From NCBI GenBank assembly GCA_002163115.1, contig MAAI01000020.1:1-55524 (forward strand): 55,524 nucleotides of DNA. Reading direction: 5' to 3'. Positions 18,835 through 28,734 of the stretch are shown here, one piece after another; the first letter of the stretch is position 1, and the number at the start of each line of letters is the position of its first letter. The translations under genes were made by a program, and so were the position numbers. Under the pieces are notes generated by a model. That model had not been told where the DNA came from and did not search any database. It was given only the letters and a program-made list of their open reading frames with translations. The DNA comes from Methylophaga sp. 41_12_T18. GTDB taxonomy: Bacteria; Pseudomonadota; Gammaproteobacteria; Nitrosococcales; Methylophagaceae.

Positions 18835-21800
18835 ATGATCAAACAAATATTCAAGTCACTCTGCCTACTCCCGCTGATGTTGCTGTCTAGTTTTAGTATT
18901 GCTGACGATCGACTATCCCATTCTCTGGAGCCTGTCACCTTACAACTTAAGTGGCTACATCAATTTCAATTTGCCGGCTACTACGCAGCCTTAGAACAAG
19001 GTTTTTATCAGCAAGAAGGTTTAGATGTAACCATCAAAGAGCTTACTGCTGATCACCACATCGTTGATGATGTTACTGCTGGTAAAGCTGATTATGCCGT
19101 TGGTGATGTAGGCATTTTAGCTGACTATGCGAATGGCGCACCGATTAAAGCGCTCGCCGCTATCTTTCAACATAACGCGCTCATTTTCATTACCAAACAA
19201 TCATCAGGCATCATCAGTCCATATGAAATGGCAGGCAAACGTATTATGTTCGCTAATAAATCAAGTGACAATGCACCTTTAATTGCCAGCTTGGCAGAAG
19301 CAAATCTCACCGCCAACGACTATCAAACCATTGAACATAACTTTGATCATCAAGCCCTAATCCAAGGTGATGCTGATGTTGTTTCAGCCTATATAACCAC
19401 TCAACCATTTGAGTTTAAACAACATAACATTGCTATCAACATTATTAATCCACAAAATTATGGCTTTGATTTTTATGGCGATATTTTATATACCAGTCAA
19501 GCTGAGATTGACAATAATCCAGGACGAGCAAAGCGTTTTCGCCGCGCCTCTTTAAATGGCTGGCGCTATGCACTCGATCATCCTGAAGAACTTATCCAGT
19601 TAATCAAAACCAAATATGGCAACTCATCATCAGTTGCAAGTCTGCGGCATGAGGCCGCTGAAACACGCAAACTTATTCTACCGGACGTTATTCCCTTAGG
19701 TAACCTTGAAAGTTATCGTCTACGTCGTCTTGCCGATATTTATACCAAAACAAACCTGGCCGAATCACTCGATGACGAGCAACTAAACAACTTTATTTTT
19801 AACCGACCATCGTCATTACTATTATCTGATACTGAGCAAGCCTGGCTAGATAAGCACCCCGTCATTCGTCTTGGTATCGATCGTGACTTTGCTCCCTATG
19901 AATCGGTCAATCAACATGGTGACTATATCGGTTTAGCAGCCGACTATATGCAAATATTAGAATCGCAATTAGGGGTGCGCTTTGACATTATCAAAGATAA
20001 GTCTTGGCCGGAAATCCTGCTCATGGCTCAACAAGGTGAGTTAGATATGGTGTCATGTCTTAATAGCTCTCCAGAACGATCACAGTATCTTGATTTCACC
20101 GCCCCCTACGTCAATAATCCCATCGTCATTTTCACCGCGAGTAAAGATAGAACCAATATTGGTTTAAACGATCTTGCTGGTAAAACAGTAGCCCTCGAAA
20201 AAGGCTACGTGATGCATGAGAAACTAAAAGCTAACTATCCTGACATCAAGATTCTGCTGGTTGATAACACCCACCAAGCATTGCTCAAGGTCAATAACGA
20301 TGATGCTTATGCCTATGTCGGCGATGCCGCTTATGCTAACTATACAATTAACCAAGCGGAGTTGTTAAACGTTCATTTTTCAGGTCAAACAGACTTAACC
20401 AGTGCATACCGTGTTGGCATACATAAATCTAAACCTGAATTACATGCCATTATTAATCGTGCTTTAAATAGCCTCGACTATAAAGAGCGTCAATCGATTG
20501 AGAATACTTGGCTGGGTTTAAAGCTGACCACAGGCATTCAAGTCAAAACCATCGTCACCGTTTCTATTGCCATTGCCTTATTATTTTTACTATTTTCACA
20601 CTGGATTTATCGTTTACGCCAATCGAAAGATGCCTTACAGCAAAGTCAGGCTAAACTGCAATCAATCATCGATGCCTCGCCTATTCCACATGTATTAAAT
20701 GATAATCACAATAACATTAGCTACCTTAACCAAGCGTTTATCGATACCTTTGGTTACGATCAAGACGACATTCCAAACTTACAGGCATGGCAATTACAAG
20801 CCTACCCAGATCCAAATTACCGAGCATGGGTTACTAGAACTTGGCGACAGCACTTTAGTAAAACAAAGTCGACCAATCAGCAATTTGAACCGATTGAACT
20901 TGAAGTACAATGCAAAAATGGTGACCGTCGTTATGCCCTTGCCAGTGAAACAGCAATCACCGAAGCCAGTGATGATACTCATGTCGTTATTTTTTATGAC
21001 ATCACCGAACGCAAGCAGGTAGAAGAGCAATTACGACTATCAGGTCGCGTATTTAGTGAGGCCCATGAAGGCATTATTATCACTGATACCCGGATCCGCA
21101 TCATTGATGTTAACCCCGCTTTTTGTGCTCTTTCAGGCTATGAACGTGATGAAGTCATTGGCCAAGATCCAAGCATCTTAAAATCTGGCAAGCATGATGC
21201 TCAATTTTATCAAGACATGCTCGCCAGTTTAAAAAGCCAAGGCCATTGGCAGGGTGAAGTTTGGAACCGAAAGAAAAATGGTGAGCTCTACGCTGCATTA
21301 CTGAGTGTCTCCATTTTAACCGACAACCAAGGCAAAGCCTTACATTACCTAGCTTTGTTTTCAGACATCACTCAAAGCAAGCAACAGCAGCAAACCTTAG
21401 AGTTAATGGCTCATTATGATGTATTAACACAACTACCCAACCGTACCTTATTTGCCGATCGGTTTAACCTGGCCATTGCTCATAGTAAACGAACCAATAA
21501 CCTGCTCGCGGTGGTATTCCTTGATCTTGATAACTTCAAACCTGTTAATGATAATTATGGCCATGAAGTCGGCGATCAACTGTTAGTTGAAGTGGCTCAC
21601 CGCATCAAAAGTAATATCAGAGAAGAAGATACCGCCTCACGTCTCGGCGGCGATGAGTTTGTTTTATTATTAAATGATATTCAATCATCTCAACATGGCG
21701 AAGAACTGATCTATCGTGTTCATAAAGCCATTGCTGAACCTTATGAAATCGAGGGTAATAACATTACCATCAGTGCCAGCAGTGGTATCACCTTGTTCCC

Positions 21801-23076
21801 TCTCGATGATGCAGATGCTGACACATTATTGCGTCATGCTGATCAGTCTATGTACCAAGCCAAGCTAGCGGGCCGTAATCGCCACCATATGTTTGATGCC
21901 TTGCATGATCAGCAGCTAAGCCTACAACATAACCAATTACAATCTATTGAAGCAGGTTTTAAAGCAGAACAGTTTGCCTTGTATTACCAACCTAAAATTA
22001 ATATGCGTACCGGTATAGTGCACGGTGCTGAAGCGCTATTACGTTGGATACATCCCGAACGAGGTTTGATCCCGCCGTTATCTTTCTTGCCAATAATAGA
22101 AGAAACGGCGCTTGAAATTGAAGTGGGTAATTGGGTTATAAATCAAGCTTTGCAACAACTCGACCAATGGCAACAACAAGATATTCACTTAGAAGTCAGC
22201 GTCAATATTTCATCTCATCATTTGCAATGGGATGGCTTTTACCAAGAACTAGAAAATGCCTTAGCTAAGTATCCACAAGTCAGTTCCGATTGCTTACAAC
22301 TCGAAATATTAGAATCCAGTATTTTAAGTGATATCACACTTATTTCTGGCACCCTAAAAGCCTGTCGAAATAGCTTAGGTGTGCGGATATCTCTAGATGA
22401 CTTTGGTACTGGCTATTCGTCACTGGTCCACTTAAGACATTTACCGGTTAACGTCGTTAAAATCGATCAAACCTTTGTTCGCGACTTGATTGATGATCCA
22501 AATGACTACACCATCGTTGATGGCATTATCGGCTTAACACAATCCTTCCACCGCGAAGTGATCGCAGAAGGCGTAGAGACAACGACACACGGCTTAATGC
22601 TCATGTTAATCGGCTGTGATCATGCCCAAGGTTATGGTATTGCTCGTCCGATGCCGGCCCAAAATATTCCACAATGGCTAACTGACTATCAACCCAATAA
22701 AGAATGGTTAAATTTAGCTCACCTAACACTGCAGCCTAGGCAAAAATTACTCACCCTGCTGACTATCGAAAGTAAACAATGGCTCACACGATTAATTACC
22801 ACTCTCAATACGCCATCAGAAGACTTACACCCATGGCCGACCATCAATCATGAGAAATCGTTATATGCCTTATGGTTAGGGCAAGCTCGCAAACAGCAAC
22901 TGTTTGACCCAGCCTGGATTGAACAACTCGAAATCGCCTTCAAAAATGTTCACCAAATTGGCGGGGACTTAAAAGCAGAGTTCTTACTCGGTCATATTGA
23001 GCAAGCGCAAGCGGGTATTGCAAAGCTGCAACAAGCCTATGTTATTGTCGATGAACTACTCGAGCATGCTGATTAA
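18835..23076 (+). CDS. Dual solute-binding sensor diguanylate cyclase/phosphodiesterase (NMT1 - SBP3 - PAS - PAS - GGDEF - EAL)
   Basis: A 1413-residue membrane protein. Domains in order: signal peptide (1-23); NMT1/THI5-like binding domain (about 35-260, VTLQLKWLHQFQFAGYY); family-3 amino-acid-type binding domain (about 345-565, IRLGIDRDFAPYESVNQ); transmembrane helix (about 570-592); PAS (617-735); PAS (740-860); GGDEF with intact RLGGDEF near 937; EAL with GAEALLRW near 1064, DDFGTGYSSL and IAEGVET. Both catalytic signatures look intact, so it could make and degrade c-di-GMP. A C-terminal ~110-residue helical tail is reminiscent of CZB-like domains. Two different periplasmic binding domains suggest sensing of two ligands. 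No transport permease is adjacent, so sensing rather than uptake is likely. Confidence 0.92.
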   Translation: MIKQIFKSLCLLPLMLLSSFSIADDRLSHSLEPVTLQLKWLHQFQFAGYYAALEQGFYQQEGLDVTIKELTADHHIVDDVTAGKADYAVGDVGILADYANGAPIKALAAIFQHNALIFITKQSSGIISPYEMAGKRIMFANKSSDNAPLIASLAEANLTANDYQTIEHNFDHQALIQGDADVVSAYITTQPFEFKQHNIAINIINPQNYGFDFYGDILYTSQAEIDNNPGRAKRFRRASLNGWRYALDHPEELIQLIKTKYGNSSSVASLRHEAAETRKLILPDVIPLGNLESYRLRRLADIYTKTNLAESLDDEQLNNFIFNRPSSLLLSDTEQAWLDKHPVIRLGIDRDFAPYESVNQHGDYIGLAADYMQILESQLGVRFDIIKDKSWPEILLMAQQGELDMVSCLNSSPERSQYLDFTAPYVNNPIVIFTASKDRTNIGLNDLAGKTVALEKGYVMHEKLKANYPDIKILLVDNTHQALLKVNNDDAYAYVGDAAYANYTINQAELLNVHFSGQTDLTSAYRVGIHKSKPELHAIINRALNSLDYKERQSIENTWLGLKLTTGIQVKTIVTVSIAIALLFLLFSHWIYRLRQSKDALQQSQAKLQSIIDASPIPHVLNDNHNNISYLNQAFIDTFGYDQDDIPNLQAWQLQAYPDPNYRAWVTRTWRQHFSKTKSTNQQFEPIELEVQCKNGDRRYALASETAITEASDDTHVVIFYDITERKQVEEQLRLSGRVFSEAHEGIIITDTRIRIIDVNPAFCALSGYERDEVIGQDPSILKSGKHDAQFYQDMLASLKSQGHWQGEVWNRKKNGELYAALLSVSILTDNQGKALHYLALFSDITQSKQQQQTLELMAHYDVLTQLPNRTLFADRFNLAIAHSKRTNNLLAVVFLDLDNFKPVNDNYGHEVGDQLLVEVAHRIKSNIREEDTASRLGGDEFVLLLNDIQSSQHGEELIYRVHKAIAEPYEIEGNNITISASSGITLFPLDDADADTLLRHADQSMYQAKLAGRNRHHMFDALHDQQLSLQHNQLQSIEAGFKAEQFALYYQPKINMRTGIVHGAEALLRWIHPERGLIPPLSFLPIIEETALEIEVGNWVINQALQQLDQWQQQDIHLEVSVNISSHHLQWDGFYQELENALAKYPQVSSDCLQLEILESSILSDITLISGTLKACRNSLGVRISLDDFGTGYSSLVHLRHLPVNVVKIDQTFVRDLIDDPNDYTIVDGIIGLTQSFHREVIAEGVETTTHGLMLMLIGCDHAQGYGIARPMPAQNIPQWLTDYQPNKEWLNLAHLTLQPRQKLLTLLTIESKQWLTRLITTLNTPSEDLHPWPTINHEKSLYALWLGQARKQQLFDPAWIEQLEIAFKNVHQIGGDLKAEFLLGHIEQAQAGIAKLQQAYVIVDELLEHAD

Positions 23077-23128
23077 GACCTAATGTGTTATCGCGGCTTT
23101 ATCACGTAGACTTTAAGGTGGCGATATT

Positions 23129-25036
23129 ATGTTAATTAAACAAGGACAGTGGCGAGCACTAACAGGCAAATCATATGGACTCACCATGCCTGTGCTACTG
23201 GGCAAACTTCATGTTGATACCTGCCTCGCTCCTCAATGGCAACAAGTTAATCAACAGCTCACACACTTGTTATCAACCAAAGCGGTCATTCTTACTGAGC
23301 AATGCTCACCTCACCTTGTTATTAATGCAGTATTAACTTGGCTGCATACTATCCAACAAAATTCAAGACAGCCCGTCTTTGAGACGGGCCGAATTATTGA
23401 CAAGCTATCAACAACTGAGCAACAAATAACATTCACCATTGCCTTACCTTACTTACATGCTAGAGCAACTATTGATGCCTTATCTTGGTTAATAAAAACA
23501 ATCAATAACCTAAGCAATAACCAAACTGAACAACAAACCCAGCAACCACAGAAACAGCTCGCCACCAGTTACGCCAGCCTAGAACGAAAACTACGACGTT
23601 TTGCCACATCAGGTAGTAATACCTATCCTTTTCTACAAGCAGCCCATGACTTAGCTATGCCTTGGAGCCATGTAACAGGCAATATTTTTCAGATTGGTTA
23701 TGGTGTTTCCAACCGCTGGTTAGATAGTAGTTTTACCGATAAAACTTCTGTTATTGGTGCACGCTTTGCCCGTAATAAACAGTTAACTGCCACCGTGTTA
23801 GCAAAATCAGGCTTACCTACCGCCCAACATTTTGTAATTCGGACAACTAACACTGCTCTAAAAATGGCTGAGCGACTCGGTTACCCCGTTGTTATCAAAC
23901 CAGCAGATAAGGATCGTGGCATCGGTGTTTCTGCCGGGATACAAAATACTGAACAATTGTTAACGGCTTTACGCAAGGCACAAAAAGTTTCGCGTAATAT
24001 TCTGATCGAAAAACATATTGAAGGCCAAGACTATCGACTGACAGTATTAAATGGCAAGATGATTTGGGCCATCCTTCGACAGCCTGGCGGAGTTATTGGT
24101 AATGGCATAGATTCCATTAAAACCTTAGTAGATAAAACCAATGCAGATCCTCGGCGACAACAACATCGCCATGCTCCACTGAAAAGCATAATCATTGATG
24201 AGGAAGCAACTGAGTTACTTGCACATGCCAGTTTTACCATTAATGATATTCCCGAACCTGAACAATTTATTCGCCTGCGTCGCACATCTAATATCAGTAC
24301 TGGCGGCACACCGATAGCAGCAATGCAGGTACACCCTGACAACCAACGTTTAGCAGAAAATGCCGCGGCGGCATTAAAGTTAGACTTTGCCGGCATCGAC
24401 CTCATCATTGCAGATATCAGGCAGTCGTGGTTGAAGTCAGGTGGTGTCATCTGTGAAGTTAATGGTCAACCACAGTTAGGACTGGTCACTAACCCGCAAA
24501 TCTATGCTGACTGTTTACAAGTTTTAGTTAAAAATAAAGGCCGGATACCTATCGTGGTGATTATAGCTGACAACAACGTGGTTAATATCACTGATCATTT
24601 ATTTCAGCTATGGAGCCAAACACAAGCACATATTGCCATAGCAACAGAACATGGCTTCACCGTTAATAATCAGTTAGTTGCTCAGACCGAGAACATCCTA
24701 ATAGCCAGCCAAGCCGCATTAAACTCAACGACTGTCGAAGCATTGATCGTGGTTAGCAGCCCAGCTGAAATCAGCAAATATGGTGTCGCAGTAGACTATT
24801 ATGATGTGCTGATCATGGCAGCTCAACCAAGTGTTACCACCGTTACCGACATCGTCTATAAGATGCTGTTTAGCCATAATGTAAACACTATCGTCACTCA
24901 CGCTCATGACCAGCAATCAATACGTTATGCCAAGCAATATGCCATCTGTAATCTACAGCTAGTTACAGATGGTGAAGATCTATGTCAACAACTTGCTATT
25001 ACAGCTTATCAAGCACTATCCGTAAGCAATGACTAA
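23129..25036 (+). CDS. Cyanophycin-synthetase-like ATP-grasp ligase with degenerate Mur-ligase domain
   Basis: The 635 residues align with the first two domains of cyanophycin synthetase CphA: an N-terminal domain (1-155), then an ATP-grasp domain (about 160-460). The latter has SGSNTYPFLQAAHDLAMPW, DKTSVIGARFARNKQLT, YPVVIKPADKDRGIGVSAG, RLRRTSNISTGGTPI, VHPDNQRLAENAAAALKLDF and metal-site ICEVNGQPQL. From residue 471 it follows the start of the CphA Mur-like domain (GRIPIVVIIADNNVVNIT). The P-loop GTNGKTTT is replaced by ADNNVVNI and the protein stops after about 165 more residues. So it has one plausible ligase site, not two, and cannot be an ordinary cyanophycin synthetase. The product is unknown. 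AGGTGG precedes the ATG, and the 3' end overlaps the methyltransferase gene by 8 nt. Confidence 0.85.
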   Translation: MLIKQGQWRALTGKSYGLTMPVLLGKLHVDTCLAPQWQQVNQQLTHLLSTKAVILTEQCSPHLVINAVLTWLHTIQQNSRQPVFETGRIIDKLSTTEQQITFTIALPYLHARATIDALSWLIKTINNLSNNQTEQQTQQPQKQLATSYASLERKLRRFATSGSNTYPFLQAAHDLAMPWSHVTGNIFQIGYGVSNRWLDSSFTDKTSVIGARFARNKQLTATVLAKSGLPTAQHFVIRTTNTALKMAERLGYPVVIKPADKDRGIGVSAGIQNTEQLLTALRKAQKVSRNILIEKHIEGQDYRLTVLNGKMIWAILRQPGGVIGNGIDSIKTLVDKTNADPRRQQHRHAPLKSIIIDEEATELLAHASFTINDIPEPEQFIRLRRTSNISTGGTPIAAMQVHPDNQRLAENAAAALKLDFAGIDLIIADIRQSWLKSGGVICEVNGQPQLGLVTNPQIYADCLQVLVKNKGRIPIVVIIADNNVVNITDHLFQLWSQTQAHIAIATEHGFTVNNQLVAQTENILIASQAALNSTTVEALIVVSSPAEISKYGVAVDYYDVLIMAAQPSVTTVTDIVYKMLFSHNVNTIVTHAHDQQSIRYAKQYAICNLQLVTDGEDLCQQLAITAYQALSVSND

Positions 25037-25766
25037 CTTAGATTACAGCCAGTTATTTCAATCTCGCGGCCATAAATACCAAGCTGCGATGCAACGCTAT
25101 CCAAATGCACGTGATCAAGAATTCAAGCAAGCGATCAACAAAGTACATTTCAACTCAGAGACAACAATAGTCGATGTTCCTGCTAGAGGTGCTTATCTGC
25201 AGAGGTATTTACCTGATAGCTGTATTTATCGACCTTATGAACCTTGTACAAACTTTTTGAATGCCGATCAGTCACCAGTTAATCCCCTATTGCCGCTACC
25301 GTTTGAGGATGATAGTGCTGATATTGTGTTCAGTATTGCAGGCATGCATCACCAAGCCGACAAAAAAGCAGTTTATCGTGAGCTATATCGAATTATGGCC
25401 AAGTCTAGCCAGCTTGTTGTTGCCGACGTACATCAAGACTCATCGGTGGCGAATTTTTTAGACCTCTTTGTCGGTAACCATAATAGTACCGGCCATCAAG
25501 GTTTGTATTTAAACTCTAACTCACTACCTGAGTTATCGTCCGCTGGCTTTCAAATTCAATCTGCTGAGCGGATAGCTTGTCCTTGGCAATTTAATAATAC
25601 TCAAGAAATGGCTAATTTTTGTCGGTCTTTATTTGATTTACAATCAATCACTGCCAGCAAGATTATCAGTGCCATTGAGTGTAGTTTAGGTATCACTAGC
25701 GAGCATAATAAAGTCAGTATGAACTGGGAACTGTTCTACATAGTTGCTAACAAACAAAGTAAATAA
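25029..25766 (+). CDS. SAM-dependent methyltransferase coupled to the CphA-like ligase
   Basis: The 245 residues have a Methyltransf_11-like core: TTIVDVPARGAYLQRYLP (motif I region with atypical VDVPARG), LPLPFEDDSADIVFSIAG (motif II/III), and VYRELYRIMAKSSQLVVADV. The start overlaps the ligase gene by 8 nt, so translational coupling is likely and the two products probably act in one pathway. Substrate unknown. It could methylate the ligase product or its precursor. Followed by a strong terminator. Confidence 0.82.
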   Translation: MTNLDYSQLFQSRGHKYQAAMQRYPNARDQEFKQAINKVHFNSETTIVDVPARGAYLQRYLPDSCIYRPYEPCTNFLNADQSPVNPLLPLPFEDDSADIVFSIAGMHHQADKKAVYRELYRIMAKSSQLVVADVHQDSSVANFLDLFVGNHNSTGHQGLYLNSNSLPELSSAGFQIQSAERIACPWQFNNTQEMANFCRSLFDLQSITASKIISAIECSLGITSEHNKVSMNWELFYIVANKQSK

Positions 25767-25775
25767 CAGCCATAA

Positions 25776-25812
25776 AAAAAGCCGAAGACTGTTATCAGTC
25801 TTCGGCTTTTTT
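25776..25812. terminator. Bidirectional terminator
   Basis: AAAAAGCCGAAGACTG / CAGTCTTCGGCTTTTT with a short TTAT loop. A-run and T-run flank it, so it can stop both the ligase-methyltransferase unit and the convergent PuuD-like gene. Confidence 0.95.
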
Positions 25813-25836
25813 ACTGTAATAGAATCTTGCTAGAGC

Positions 25837-26469
25837 TTATAGCGCAAGTAATACAGTTACTAAAATTGCAGTTAATATCAAGCTGCTCACGATTACACCG
25901 CGGACAGTTGTCATAGGACCTTGTTTACCTACAATTGCATTCACTTCTAGTGCCACAACAATAGCTAAAACAGCCCACATAGCAGTAGAACCAACTTCTG
26001 CACCGTAACCACTCATATGAGGGCTAGCTAACATTGCAAATGCCATTGGACCTGAGAACAATGTATTGGTACGTGAAGCTAATAACGCTTTAGCGCCAGC
26101 AGCTGGTCCATCACCTTCAACCATGCCTAAGACAATTTTTTGGTTTGGCCAGATGATCAACCAAACATTCAAGAACATTAAGGTACCCATTGCTGCACCA
26201 GCAGCGATGAATGAATTCATGCCACCTGATTTATGAAGACCAAATAACAATACCAGGCCTGTTATAAAGGTAAACATCGCAGCCCAACGGAACCACCATA
26301 AAGCACTAGGTGCTAATTTAGCCTTAGCATCTGCTAAGCCTTCAGGAGTTGCCGCTTTGAAATATCCACCTTGGATAAAGTTGAAGTAATAAAGAATTCC
26401 GATCCAAGTGATGCCGAATAATAAATGGCCCCAACGAGTGACCATATTGAGAAGAAGTTCAAGTTCCAT
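25837..26469 (-). CDS. PuuD-like integral membrane protein (membrane domain only)
   Basis: The 210 residues contain about six transmembrane helices. The N-terminus (MVTRWGHLLFGITWIGILYY) and WWFRWAAMFTFITGLVLLFG carry the conserved His and Trp/Arg positions of the membrane domain of the urate hydroxylase PuuD family. Classical PuuD (about 400 residues) carries a C-terminal cytochrome c domain that is absent here, and no CxxCH motif is visible. No purine catabolism genes are nearby, so a role in urate oxidation is doubtful. It may be a heme-binding membrane protein. AGGAAAAAACT precedes the ATG. Confidence 0.75.
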   Translation of the reverse strand: MELELLLNMVTRWGHLLFGITWIGILYYFNFIQGGYFKAATPEGLADAKAKLAPSALWWFRWAAMFTFITGLVLLFGLHKSGGMNSFIAAGAAMGTLMFLNVWLIIWPNQKIVLGMVEGDGPAAGAKALLASRTNTLFSGPMAFAMLASPHMSGYGAEVGSTAMWAVLAIVVALEVNAIVGKQGPMTTVRGVIVSSLILTAILVTVLLAL

Positions 26470-26832
26470 AGTTTTTTCCTATATCGATAGCTGATTTTGC
26501 GTTTTTAAATTTGGCTTTCGCGCTGATATAGTCACTCATTCAAGACTATAAAGTCAATCAAGGGAGTTAGATTTAATTCAGGATACAATTGAAAAAAATA
26601 AAAAGCTAACCAATAAAGTCATTTAGCGATTAAAACCCTATTATTCATAGGTTTATTTGTTTTTTGGTTATTAATTCAGTTGCGACACATCTTTAACTGA
26701 AGTCTATTCAGCAGAGAACGCTCCCAAGGTTCAGCTTGGGCTAACTATATGAGATTGTAGCAAGGCAGAAACAAGAAACCCCGCACTAGGCGGGGCTTAT
26801 AAGTCTTCTTGGGAGATACTGGAATGTTCACG
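26470..26832. other. 363-bp intergenic region between the PuuD-like gene and tRNA-Met
   Basis: No open frame of note. It should contain the minus-strand promoter of the PuuD-like gene near 26480-26600 (AT-rich, no clear consensus found). It also contains the terminator of tRNA-Met (26775-26800). Confidence 0.6.
26775..26800 (-). terminator. Terminator downstream of tRNA-Met
   Basis: On the minus strand GCCCCGCCTAGTGCGGGGTTTCTTG forms a short G+C stem (CCCCGC/GCGGGG) followed by T-rich sequence. It lies 33 nt after the tRNA. Confidence 0.75.
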
Positions 26833-26909
26833 TGGTGGCTATGGGTGGATTCGAACCACCGACCCCATCATTATGAGTGATGTGCTCTAACCAACTGAGC
26901 TACATAGCC
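26833..26909 (-). tRNA. tRNA-Met (CAT), elongator type
   Basis: A 77-nt cloverleaf with encoded CCA. The minus strand starts GGCTATGTAGCTCAGTTGG. The anticodon loop CTCATAA sits between CATCA and TGATG, and the T-loop is GGTTCGAATCC. It is nearly identical to the E. coli elongator tRNA-Met. The initiator is excluded because the 5' base pair is intact and the three G-C pairs of the initiator anticodon stem are missing. Confidence 0.96.
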
Positions 26910-27039
26910 TACGTGAAGCAGCGCATTTTACGTTGCTGGATAATAAATATCAAGCAATAGAATGCTATTTTGTAATAATTTTTAAATCTAGACTCAAATG
27001 GCATTACCATTTGGGCAATTTGGTTCTGTTATGAGCAGT

Positions 27040-28131
27040 TTAAACGTTAAAACGGAAGTGCATTACATCACCATCAGCGATAATATAATCTTTACCTTCT
27101 AGTCGCCATTTACCTGCATCTTTAGCTCCCAGCTCGCCTTTGAATGATACAAAATCATCATAGCCAACGACTTCTGCACGGATAAAGCCTTTTTGAAAGT
27201 CAGTATGAATCACGCCAGCACCTTCTGGAGCTGTTGCACCAATTTTAACAGTCCAAGCACGCACTTCTTGCACACCGGCAGTAAAATAAGTCTGCAAGTC
27301 TAATAAAGCATAACCACTGCGAATCACTCGATTTAAACCTGGCTCGTTTTGGCCTATTTCTTCTAAAAACTCTAATTTTTCTGCATCATCAAGTTCAGCT
27401 ATTTCAGACTCCATAGATGCACAAATGGCCACAACAACAGCATTTTCTTGTTCGGCTAGTTGTTTAACCACATCTAATGCTGCATTATTGTCAAAACCAT
27501 CTTCTGCAACATTAGCAATGTACATAGTGGGTTTAATAGTCAATAAATGTAACTCAGTTAATAATGCTAGTTGCTCTTCGTCTAAGCCCATACTGCGCAC
27601 AGGGCTACCTTGATCCAAGTGGTCACGCATTTCAATTAGCAGTGCTAAGCGTGCTTTTGCGACTTTATCGCCACCTTTGGCATCACGCGTTGTTTTGGTG
27701 ATCGCTTTTTCAACACTTTCCAAATCAGCTAACGCTAATTCAGTATTAATAACTTCAATATCATCTAAAGGTGATATTTTACCGGCCACATGCACGACAT
27801 TTTCATCTTCAAAACAACGAACAACATGAGCGATAGCATCTGTTTCACGAATATTTGCTAAAAATTTATTACCAAGGCCTTCACCTTTTGATGCGCCAGC
27901 AACTAAACCGGCAATATCAACAAACTCCATCGTGGTTGGTAATATACGTTCAGGACTAACAATTTCAGCCAGTGCATCCATACGTGGATCAGGGACAGGT
28001 ACTATGCCGACATTAGGTTCAATCGTACAAAATGGATAGTTTTGCGCTTCAATGCCAGCTTGTGTCAACGCATTAAATAAGGTTGATTTGCCTACATTGG
28101 GTAGACCGACGATTCCGCATTTAAATCCCAT
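27040..28131 (-). CDS. ychF: Ribosome-binding ATPase YchF
   Basis: Obg-related P-loop ATPase that binds ribosomes and dampens oxidative stress response. The product is 363 residues, the same as E. coli. G1 is [15 protein letters not shown], followed by [30 protein letters not shown] (G3) and a degenerate G4 that explains ATP preference. The C-terminal TGS domain carries [12 protein letters not shown]. It follows pth by 8 nt in the conserved rplY-pth-ychF order. Confidence 0.97.
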   Translation of the reverse strand: MGFKCGIVGLPNVGKSTLFNALTQAGIEAQNYPFCTIEPNVGIVPVPDPRMDALAEIVSPERILPTTMEFVDIAGLVAGASKGEGLGNKFLANIRETDAIAHVVRCFEDENVVHVAGKISPLDDIEVINTELALADLESVEKAITKTTRDAKGGDKVAKARLALLIEMRDHLDQGSPVRSMGLDEEQLALLTELHLLTIKPTMYIANVAEDGFDNNAALDVVKQLAEQENAVVVAICASMESEIAELDDAEKLEFLEEIGQNEPGLNRVIRSGYALLDLQTYFTAGVQEVRAWTVKIGATAPEGAGVIHTDFQKGFIRAEVVGYDDFVSFKGELGAKDAGKWRLEGKDYIIADGDVMHFRFNV

Positions 28132-28139
28132 GATTGTTC

Positions 28140-28712
28140 CTATTGTGAATGTAGCCAGTGCATGGCTTTTTCTAAATCTTCAGATACTACTTCAGGTAAT
28201 ACTCTAATCGAGTCATCTATTGCTGAGTTAATTAACTGGCGATCTGCTTGTGATGGTTTGCTCAGCACATAATCGGCGACTTTTCGACTGTCGCCAGGGT
28301 GAGCTATACCAAGTCGGCATCTGAGAAAATCTTTGCCGCTTAAATGGGCAATAATATCGCGCAAACCATTGTGACCGCCATGGCCACCACTACGCTTTAA
28401 ACGTGCCGTGCCAGCTGGCAAATCTAATTCATCATGAATAATAAGAATATTGCTTTGAGGAATTTTATAGAATTTGGCAAGCGCCGCTACAGACTGTCCA
28501 CTGCGATTCATAAATACCAGTGGTTTTAACAGAAAGAGCTTATGTTCAGCATGATGCGCTGAAGCCAATTGACCATGAAATTTATTCTCAACAGCAAATG
28601 TTGTTCCTAAATCACTAGCCAATTGGTCCAGCCACCAAAACCCGACATTATGACGGGTGTGTTCATATTGAGGACCTGGATTACCCAATCCGGCGATTAA
28701 CCAGTTAGCCAT
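28140..28712 (-). CDS. pth: Peptidyl-tRNA hydrolase
   Basis: Releases peptides from prematurely dissociated peptidyl-tRNA. The 190 residues include the catalytic His in [14 protein letters not shown], plus [23 protein letters not shown] with the catalytic Asp, and [13 protein letters not shown]. The gene sits between rplY and ychF with gaps of 22 and 8 nt, so one transcript is likely. Confidence 0.97.
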   Translation of the reverse strand: MANWLIAGLGNPGPQYEHTRHNVGFWWLDQLASDLGTTFAVENKFHGQLASAHHAEHKLFLLKPLVFMNRSGQSVAALAKFYKIPQSNILIIHDELDLPAGTARLKRSGGHGGHNGLRDIIAHLSGKDFLRCRLGIAHPGDSRKVADYVLSKPSQADRQLINSAIDDSIRVLPEVVSEDLEKAMHWLHSQ

Positions 28713-28734
28713 AATGTGTCCTCAACAAGCAGGC

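Noticed and set aside
24031-24450. Long open frame of 139 codons antisense to the ligase gene
   Set aside because: It lies wholly within a well-supported gene and has no ribosome site or recognisable motif.
23129-25036. Full cyanophycin synthetase
   Set aside because: The Mur-ligase P-loop is missing and the protein is about 240 residues short of CphA.
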